Of a stretch of 64,000 nucleotides of DNA, positions 56,743 to 64,000 are shown one piece after another (position 1 is the first letter of the stretch; every line of letters starts with the position of its first letter). Made by a program: the position numbers and the translations under genes. Under the pieces are notes generated by a model. That model did no database searches. It was not told the origin of the DNA and was given only the letters and a program-made list of their open reading frames with translations. This DNA is from Wyeomyia smithii (Eukaryota > Arthropoda > Insecta > Diptera > Culicidae): the NCBI RefSeq assembly GCF_029784165.1, contig NC_073695.1, positions 7,944,320 to 8,008,319 on the forward strand, given 5' to 3'.

Positions 56743-58404
56743 TTTCATCTCATTACTCTGACAAGACTTTAGTTTCAATTAAGTTATGTGAGAGTAAAAT
56801 TGATTGAATGCCAGTTTGGTTGCGTCTTTCTAGTAAAAGAAATGACAACAAATGTGCGCAAAACGATTTTGTATGACCGAAATGACTCGCGCTACCCATT
56901 TTGTTGTCCGTCATCTCCATTGTATAGAATTATGGCTGAGCCCAATTTTGACATGCCCCTGCTCAGTCCGTATGGCATATATATAACTGATCTCCACTGT
57001 GTGTTTTTGTTTACAGATCAACTTATAATTCTGTGAATTGTGAGCGTCGGTTTCTATCATTATCGTGCCAAACTACTAAATCAATTTTTCTCAGTCAAAT
57101 CCTAAAACGATATGTAAAGGTCACACACTGTTTACCGTGAGATTTCCTGATTAATTTTTCCATCACATAATAAAGGTCATAAAAAAATATTATTCGGGAT
57201 ATGTACAAAACATTTTGGAGGTTATTTCATGAAATGGTGGTTGATAAACGTGCTCAACAATTAGTTATTGGTCGTTTTCATATCACTGTTTTGTGCTTTA
57301 CGACCTTCAGTAAGGCCTCACTCACAAATGTACCGTACGACGATTTCGAAATTTGGACCTGAGATTCAGAATGTTATATCGAATCGAATCTAATATCATA
57401 CAACTATAATAATCACTAACATTATATAAATATATAGAAATTTGCATATTTTATTATTCAAACTATACAAACGTATGACAGGCCACATTTATATTTTTAC
57501 TGTTAGTTGAAACCGTTTTCAGATTGTAAAAGTTAATACACCGTACACCATACAGACTTGTGCGTGGCCCCAAAAACATTCTTATCGTTTGTGAATTCAA
57601 CTCGGTTCCAAAAATTAAATTATAATGACTTTTTGTTTCAGTTACCATCAAACCCAGGCATGTCTAAGCTCACCACACCACCGCGTGTGTGTTTTAGGCG
57701 ATGCCACGTATGGTATTTTCATTGCCTTTCAGTGCTTATTCAAAAAGAAAACCCGCAGTGTTCTAAATAAAACAGCTCTTCGGAAGCTTCGACTAAGATA
57801 GGCCCAAGTGTTCCCGACTTCGTGAGCCCTCGGGAGCCCACTTGCTTACACATGTTTCCTCAATCGCCTTTTCATTACGAGAGTACATATAAAAAAAATA
57901 TTGCAGGTGGTTGTATGCGATGACTACCATCAAGCTATCCATTATAATACCATTGTCGATCTCATCGTGGCGATAAATGCTTGTGTGTTCCCCGAAACTG
58001 CAAGCCCCCGGTTGCCTCATGTGCCGAAAATAAAAACCCTCGGCTCGCGTATTAACGAATGGCGCTCCAGTGTTTTGTCTTTAGCTCGCCACGGAGGGTA
58101 AAGAAGAATTGCCCTGCGTGGTGTGTTTGTTAGCAGATGGGCCGCAGCCGCTTTGGAGTGCTGTGTTTTCTCCATGCCTGACCAAACCGCACACTTTTGT
58201 GCGTGGCCCCAACAGCCCATTTATGTATGTTGGTTTCAATCGGATTCATCAATTTAATTATGCATGGAAACATGGGGACTTACCCCTCGAATAAAAGATG
58301 AGAGTGTTAGAAACAATTTTTACTATGGCGGCGACTTGGGAAAATGCTTTTCAGAGGGTGCGTAAGTGCAATTAAAAGGAGAGGATGTTTGAAAATATGT
58401 CCAA
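56743..58404. other. Unassigned DNA
   Basis: The phrase 'gtgcgtggcccca' occurs twice (57562 and 58200) in otherwise unlike surroundings. No CDS or RNA gene was recognised. Confidence 0.35.
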
Positions 58405-58610
58405 GTTTGAATGCTTTTGCAGCAATCGATTTTAAAATCATCTCTGCAGCCACCGAATATTGTAGTTTAATTTTTCGAACTATTGCACTACTGAAAATTG
58501 GTAAACCTTGATTAAATGCAGAATTCGACTTATGATTGGTTGCATGCTTGCGTTCTCTAACACAGTCTACAGAATTTAAAAACCTAGTAAACTGGAGTAC
58601 GGTTGAAACT
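58405..58610 (+). repeat. Unclassified interspersed repeat family, copy 4 (5' part only)
   Basis: 'gcagcaatcgatt' (58420), 'attgcactactgaaaatt' (58480), 'tatgattggttgcatgcttg' (58531), 'cgttctctaacacagtctac' (58552) and 'acctagtaaactgg' (58580) follow the order seen in copies 1-3. Confidence 0.6.
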
Positions 58611-58638
58611 TACAGGAGTTTAAAGTACTTGAGCTTAA

Positions 58639-58873
58639 CTGCCGCTATTCGCATAACAGTCCTATGTAAAAGTCCTATGTTTTGTTTTTTTTCGCGGAAA
58701 TGTGTCTGACTTGGCATGTTCTACATGCTCTGCCATTTAAATCGAGGTTGTGGGAATCAAACCTTACTTTTTTAATGGCTATTCTTGAAAAACATGCCAA
58801 AATGGACCCGTTTTCGCAACATTTACATAGGACTCGCAACTTTCACATAGGACTATTATGCGAATAGCGGCAG
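58639..58873. mobile_element. MITE at a TTAA target (piggyBac-like duplication)
   Basis: The ends CTGCCGCTATTCGCATAA and their inverse match over about 29 bp with one difference and are flanked by TTAA (58635-58638 and 58874-58877). The phrase 'agtcctatgt' or 'acataggact' recurs several times inside. 235 bp, non-coding. TTAA duplication is the piggyBac hallmark, although the first bases are not the usual CCC. Confidence 0.87.
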
Positions 58874-58877
58874 TTAA

Positions 58878-61800
58878 CTTCAAGGAAAAGTATTGACATC
58901 ATGATCCCCATGCCCCTGTTTAACCAATATGTTCTTGAGTTTATTGAAAAAACAAGTTAAAATATCATGTAACTTTGTAAGCAAAAGTCCTAAAGATGTA
59001 TGGTCTCTGGCAAAAATGTGTGTTTTGTGTGCCCTAACAATTCCTCTAAACAACATTTTCGTGTAAAATGCAACTAACAATAGTAAAGAGCAAAAAACTA
59101 AATTTCAACTAAGTTCTATTTAATATATTTCATAACTGTGTACCGAATAAAGATAGGATTTTCGTTTATTCAAAAAAGTTTCATATTTTTGAATTTTTAA
59201 CAACTTTCTTGAATTATACATTTCTCTATCTCTTAACACAAAAAAGTTAATAAACACAAAAAAGATGATCGTGCCAGGTTTGTCTAGTATTAATTCTCTT
59301 TTAAGGGACAACAACTTAACGATTGAAGATTTTGTATTTTCTCATTATGCGCCAAAATAAAAAGTGAAACACTATTTTATTCTAGACGCCCTCTGACTGT
59401 TAAAGATAGTTTACGTTTCATAGTGTTTGTTTCTTTCCTGTTCAATGATTTCGTGTTTATATGTGCAACTCTTCTTTTGCACACAATTTTAAAAATAAAA
59501 CAATAAATTAATCCCAAACAACTATCTCCATGTGGTTCTTTGTGCAACTTCACTAGCTCAGATTCATCACGGATGAGCAACTACAAAATGTGAGGTCGTT
59601 CAAGCTCAAGCTCAAAATGAATGAAAATATAGAAATACTTCTGCCCCTTTCAAGACATCGATATTTATAAAGAATTTTGGGAGTTGTCAAATTACCGATG
59701 CCACCAAACTCACAAAATTTTAATAAAATCTGAGCAAATGTCGCCAACTTGATAGGCGAGTTTGCCTAAAATCCCTCAAAAGCAACGTTTAAAATAGTGT
59801 TCCCTGTTTATCGTGTGTGCAATCAGCAATATTTGTACTGAGTATTCGAGATGGAGGAAACGTTCCGGAAAATACTCGAAACGTTATCATAACTGACGCC
59901 CAGAGAAGCGGAGAAGCGTTTTCCGATGCACGAATTGTGTGAGTGCGAAGCGTCAGTTGCAGAGTTATTCTGGAAAATTTACGTTTATACTTATCATTTC
60001 TAACCAAAACAGATCATGATCCATTTTCTATATTTGCCACTGCGTTTCAAAAGCTTCCGAGAGGCTTGTTTCTCTGTAGCTCGTTCGGTTAAGCTTATCC
60101 TCATACACACGTGATGGAAGCAATCCTTCCCAAAACGGCAGGCAAACTTTTACGGCACAACGATGGTCTGTTCCGAGCTACGGAAGCACCTATGGCTGAA
60201 CGTTTTCTGACAGAAACACAATAATTTATAAGTCGATAGCAACAATAAATTTATTGTTATTCTATCAGCACCGAGAAAGCTGAACCGAGAGGGGGCAAGT
60301 GACGGTACTCACGGCATCATTGGATCGGAAAAGCATTTGCTCACTGAACCGTAATTTAATTTATTTTTGTTATTAATTCACTTTACGGTGGACAGCCGAA
60401 GGAGTGGCCATCTGCATTCTGCAGAGCAAAGTTATGAGTACAGAACAGGGCCTAATGTACTTTCTCAGCAGAGGCCAGGGATAGGGCTTACACCTACTTA
60501 AGGTCTCTTCTCGCTGGTGGGTGAAAGCAACTGCACCGGACGTTTGGCTTAGCAATAATGGTAGATAAATCGAACGCCATTCTAGTGGTCATTTTAGTGC
60601 TGGGATGAAAGCCAGCCTCGTCGTTCAGCCGGATTCATTCGGCTTCATGTGATCGTTTTATCAACAATTCTTGCTTTGGTGTGACTTTCATTGCACTCGA
60701 TAAATCTATTCATTTGTCAGTGGATGTTGCGAGGTGGAAAATGCAACCGCATGTATTGCTAGCTGGGCTTTTTCGTAAGACCGGTTCCTGGCAGGACCCT
60801 ATGAAGGGTAAATTAAATAGAACCGTGGCGGTACAAGTTCCTGTAATAATCAATGCGTAGCTTTTTCTGGAAAATAAATACAATATGTTCACATGTACAA
60901 ACTTTCTTATTTATCAGTCGAACACTAAACAATGTTTTCGATACCCATTCCGACTCTGTCTCCCGGACTTTCAATTCGTACGATGTGTTCAGAGAATTGG
61001 TCCGTCACTCTCGCGATCGGAGGACGGTTTCGAATGTTTCGGTACTCCTCTACTTCAAAATCCATTAGCCTCACTGATAATTAAATTCTCTACCCTGGAA
61101 GGAATCGGACCGAGGACGGCGGGAGTCATTCCATCGGGTGTCGTAAAATTATCGACGCCCACCTGAGCAGTTGGGGCGCGAAAATTGAACCGAGAGACAG
61201 GATCGATTACTGCGGTAGCTTCTGGTTCCCAAAACGGCACGAAAGAGGGTTGGTTGACAAAGTATAGCGTATAATTAATTTTCCTAGACAGTGTCAGCGA
61301 AACTGTTGCCGGACAGGTGGGATCAACTTGTCACCCGTAACGGAATGATTTAATAAATCCAATTTTTTTTGCGAGACACGTATAGTATTGACACGAAGCT
61401 GTGGTTCAAAAGCGTCTCTCTGAACGCAAAATCAAATATTACATTAGGAGGATTCATCGTGACCAAATTATGTAAACGTATATTAATTTGACTGTGGGGG
61501 TGTAAATCGATATTCACCACAAGTGAGTAGAAAATTCAGCTCCTCCCCGCCCCGGGGAGCGGAACTCTAAAAACTCTAACAAGAGCGTTGCTTCCTTTGA
61601 GCGCAAATCATTGGTTCGGTTGGAAGCGTCTAAAGGGAAAATTTTACCACCCAGGAAAGCGGTTAACTTGTGGTCCCCTACATGACAGAGGACGGATAAT
61701 ACACCCGACATATTTCTGGCTGCTGTCGTAGCACATTAAACGTGGAGTGTGGAAAGGGCGGATCGTAATGATTAAGTTGACAATAATTTCCTCCTTGCTC

Positions 61801-62008
61801 TCTGCCTTCCTGCTGGTAGTAAGTTGTCATCGGATCACATGGGAAGGGTTTTTTTTTCGGATGGTGAAACCCAGACAGCGAGACGCCATTCTGTCCTTGC
61901 CTCATGGCAGAGCACTCTGGTAGGATAGAGCGGTCCTGCTATCAGGTTGCAGAGCTTGACTAAATTTAAGCGTTCGTTCGAGCTGTACGATCGGGCGTCA
62001 GAACTTAC
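58878..62008. other. Mostly single-copy DNA, probably host intron or intergenic
   Basis: AT-rich to about 59800, then GC-balanced. It lies on the 3' side of the minus-strand exon at 62009-62166, so at least the right part is probably its downstream intron. An open frame at 61055-61240 (minus) was considered as another exon but has no good acceptor. Confidence 0.4.
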
Positions 62009-62166
62009 CTTGACTAATAGAATTACCACTTAAACCGCTGCCTGACATTAATGACGACGGTTGCAATTTATCTTCCATCTCGCGCAGCCGGGTTGTCAGG
62101 CTCTGGGTGTGCAGAAACAGGAACAAGGTGCATGAGATTGCAATCAGGGCCACAAATTCTGCATAT
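62009..62166 (-). CDS. Probable host-gene exon: transmembrane segment plus coiled coil
   Basis: On the minus strand a pyrimidine-rich tract ending in CAG (acceptor, AG at 62168-62167) precedes the exon, and an exact consensus donor AAG|GTAAGT follows (GT at 62008-62007). The 158-nt exon has a split codon at each end and encodes 52 whole codons: YAEFVALIAISCTLFLFLHT (membrane segment), QSLTTRLREMEDKLQPS (short amphipathic, coiled-coil-like) and a Ser/Gly-rich SLMSGSGLSGNSISQ. A short N-terminal membrane helix followed by a coiled coil suits a type II membrane protein, for example a collagen- or olfactomedin-type one; the gene was not identified. Partner exons are outside or unseen. Confidence 0.7.
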
Positions 62167-62631
62167 CTGCGGAAAAAGGAGAGGAAATGATGGCAAAATG
62201 ATGCCTGCATTAATAACGTCGAAAGAGCGGGTACTAATAACGACAAGATGGTAAGTGGGTTGACAGCGGTAAACGAAAATTAAATATAATCCTGGCCCAT
62301 CGCGAACTGTCACAAGTAGCGCGGTTGCTAATCGACGGTTAATTATGTGCTTCCTTCCTGCACGCTCCGGATAGCGGTGCAGAATCAGGCTGTGCGGAAG
62401 GATTAGATAATGGGTTCCAGGAAAATTAATTTTACGAGACCATATAATCTTGGGTTTTTTAACTAGATAGATAATGTTATTAGGTTGTCGAAAATATTTA
62501 ACCCACCGTCAAAAATTGTTATGATTTTTGGTTATTTAAAAAGAAAAAAAAATACAATTTATGAAGAAAAAGCCAAAGATTCCAAGAATTTAAAACATAA
62601 AAAAGGTAAAAAATGTCGAAAAAGTCAAGAA
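62167..62631 (-). other. Probable intron upstream of the exon
   Basis: It begins with the acceptor tract (62169-62190 on the minus strand). No further exon was seen. It becomes A-rich and runs into the 9-bp array. Confidence 0.4.
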
Positions 62632-62957
62632 CAGTCAAAAATGTCAAAAATGTCAAAAATGTCAAAAATGTCAAAAATGTAAAAAATGTCAAATATGTCA
62701 AAAATGTCAAAAATGTCAAAAATGTCAAAAATGACAAAAATGTCAAAAATGTCAAAAATGTCAAAAATGTCAAAAATTCAAAAATGTCAAAAATGTCAAA
62801 AATGTCAAAAATGTCAAAAATGTCAAAAATGTCAAAAATGTCAAAAATGTCAAAAATGTCAAAAATGTCAAAAATGTCAAAAGTGTCAAAAATGTCAAAA
62901 ATGTCAAATATGTCAAAAATGTCAAAAATGTCAAATATGTCAAAAATGTCAAAAAAT
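62632..62957 (+). repeat. 9-bp tandem array (TGTCAAAAA)n
   Basis: About 36 units, few variants (one 8-bp unit near 62775 and a few TGTCAAATA and TGTAAAAAA). As 9 is a multiple of 3, each frame encodes a tripeptide repeat (SKM, VKN, CQK), so the ORFs here are artefacts of the array. Confidence 0.97.
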
Positions 62958-63566
62958 GGCTTGGCAAATGCTTTCTTCAGAGTGTTTGATTATTGAGGCG
63001 TAAAATCCTCTATTTTTTGTTTTAATCAAGTAACTCTTCATGAATATTAATTTGTGCATAATTTACGAGTACTGGCAGTGGCGTTAGCAGCCTTAGGAAC
63101 GGCTGAAAACATAGTGAATGGTAATGAGATGGGGACTAACGCGACAAGTGGGCGGGGCAATGCACACGGTATTATGGAAGAAAGTAAAAAAAGGTTGGGC
63201 TACGCTGTGCGTTGTTTTTTAAGTATAAAGACGAACGTTGTGTTGTAAACAAACTCGTCATTTAAATGGCATCGAGGACCAAGCGAACTACGGAGAAGCG
63301 GCAGAGCAACCAAATTTAATCTTCCGTACTTTTGTAGTTACGTTGGGTCCAAAGCTAAAGCTTTTACGATATACACTAGCTCAAAGTGACTTGTTTCGTT
63401 CCTCCTGCCAAGTATAAATTACATTTGGCATTTCTCAAAGCCACAAACACGTTCTGAAGCAGTGCTATTTTCTCTACCTTGCAAATTTTGAAATATGTAG
63501 TTCTAAATTTATATCAAGCGATTAAAAAGTGACGCTAACATTGTTTTTCACTAAATGCGTGTAAGT
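62958..63566. other. Unassigned DNA
   Basis: No feature recognised; the ORF at 63054-63248 is uncorroborated. Confidence 0.35.
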
Positions 63567-63593
63567 AACAACAACAACAACAACAACAACAAA
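63567..63593 (+). repeat. (CAA)n microsatellite
   Basis: About nine CAA units. Confidence 0.95.
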
Positions 63594-63643
63594 TCGTTTG
63601 CATATTTAAGTGTAGGCTGTGCTAGGGAAGTGCTTGAATTGCA

Positions 63644-63672
63644 TCATTGCGGGAACCGCGTTCCCGCAATGA
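63644..63672. repeat. Perfect 13-bp inverted repeat with 3-nt spacer
   Basis: TCATTGCGGGAAC, spacer CGC, GTTCCCGCAATGA. A strong hairpin if single-stranded; no T tract follows and no gene is adjacent. Confidence 0.85.
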
Positions 63673-63889
63673 CAGACCGCGTTGGTTAAACTATAATCAA
63701 ATTGGCTATAGCTTATGCCTTTTTCCTTTACAAACTACTGTTTAGTAGTAACAAAGTTGTAAGCAATTGAAATCTTTCATGCAGCCGTTTCACTCTCATT
63801 CAACGTCAACATTTTCAATTAGGTCAAAGAGGACAAAATTTATCAACTGCTAAAGTTTGTAAATTAAAAATTCTTTCCTATCCTGACGA

Positions 63890-64000
<111 letters not shown>

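Noticed and set aside
61055..61240. A 61-codon minus-strand frame (PFWEPEATAVIDPVSRFNF...) as a second host exon
   Set aside because: The translation looks somewhat protein-like, but no pyrimidine tract plus AG acceptor or good donor bounds it, and the opposite strand is also open. Not enough to call.
62519..63003. ORFs with SKM, VKN, CQK or TFL repeats
   Set aside because: Direct translation of the 9-bp array in several frames.

Overview
The window is a transposon-dense stretch of an insect genome, most likely a culicine (Aedes- or Culex-like) mosquito. This is inferred from a Juan-like jockey retrotransposon, an I-clade element with RNase H, a mosquito-style tRNA-derived SINE, many MITEs, and long AT-rich intergenic DNA with microsatellites. 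It is eukaryotic DNA: no operons, Shine-Dalgarno sites or CRISPR arrays are seen. No CDS in the window is intact. One short stretch (62009-62166, minus strand) looks like an exon of a host gene.

Layout. 1-7061: an L1-clade element whose reverse transcriptase is split by about 5.1 kb of other repeats (a long inverted repeat, a ~174-bp tandem array, unassigned AT-rich DNA). 7062-11170: tandem repeats, then an unclassified interspersed repeat interrupted by two hAT-like elements (7813-8457 and 8714-9957); the second carries a nested TA-target element. 12308-17964: a full-length but decayed I-clade retrotransposon with a 13-bp target duplication. 19327-20210: a terminal-inverted-repeat element with TA target duplication. 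20213-23836: mostly single-copy-looking DNA. 23837-30320: a three-level nest, with a tRNA-derived SINE split by a truncated LINE, itself split by a full-length Juan-like element on the minus strand. 32090-34560: a modular interspersed repeat. 35517-38230: an RTE-like pseudogene broken by a second copy of the TA element, which carries its own MITE. 45101-48022 and 49244-53497: two larger hAT-like elements with exact 8-bp target duplications and no visible transposase. 55100-56231: a heptamer minisatellite. 58639-58873: a MITE at a TTAA target. 62632-62957: a 9-bp tandem array. The window ends in a CAGA microsatellite.

The retrotransposon proteins would together copy their own RNA into DNA (ORF1 nucleic-acid binding, APE-type endonuclease nicking, reverse transcription). 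Every copy here has stops, frameshifts or deletions, so none looks autonomous. The DNA elements carry only ends and would depend on transposases encoded elsewhere. The main value of the window is its readable insertion history: target duplications, paralogous empty sites and a restorable reading frame give relative ages. A second theme is three hAT-like families whose ends carry short motifs iterated many times. I found no unknown multi-gene system.
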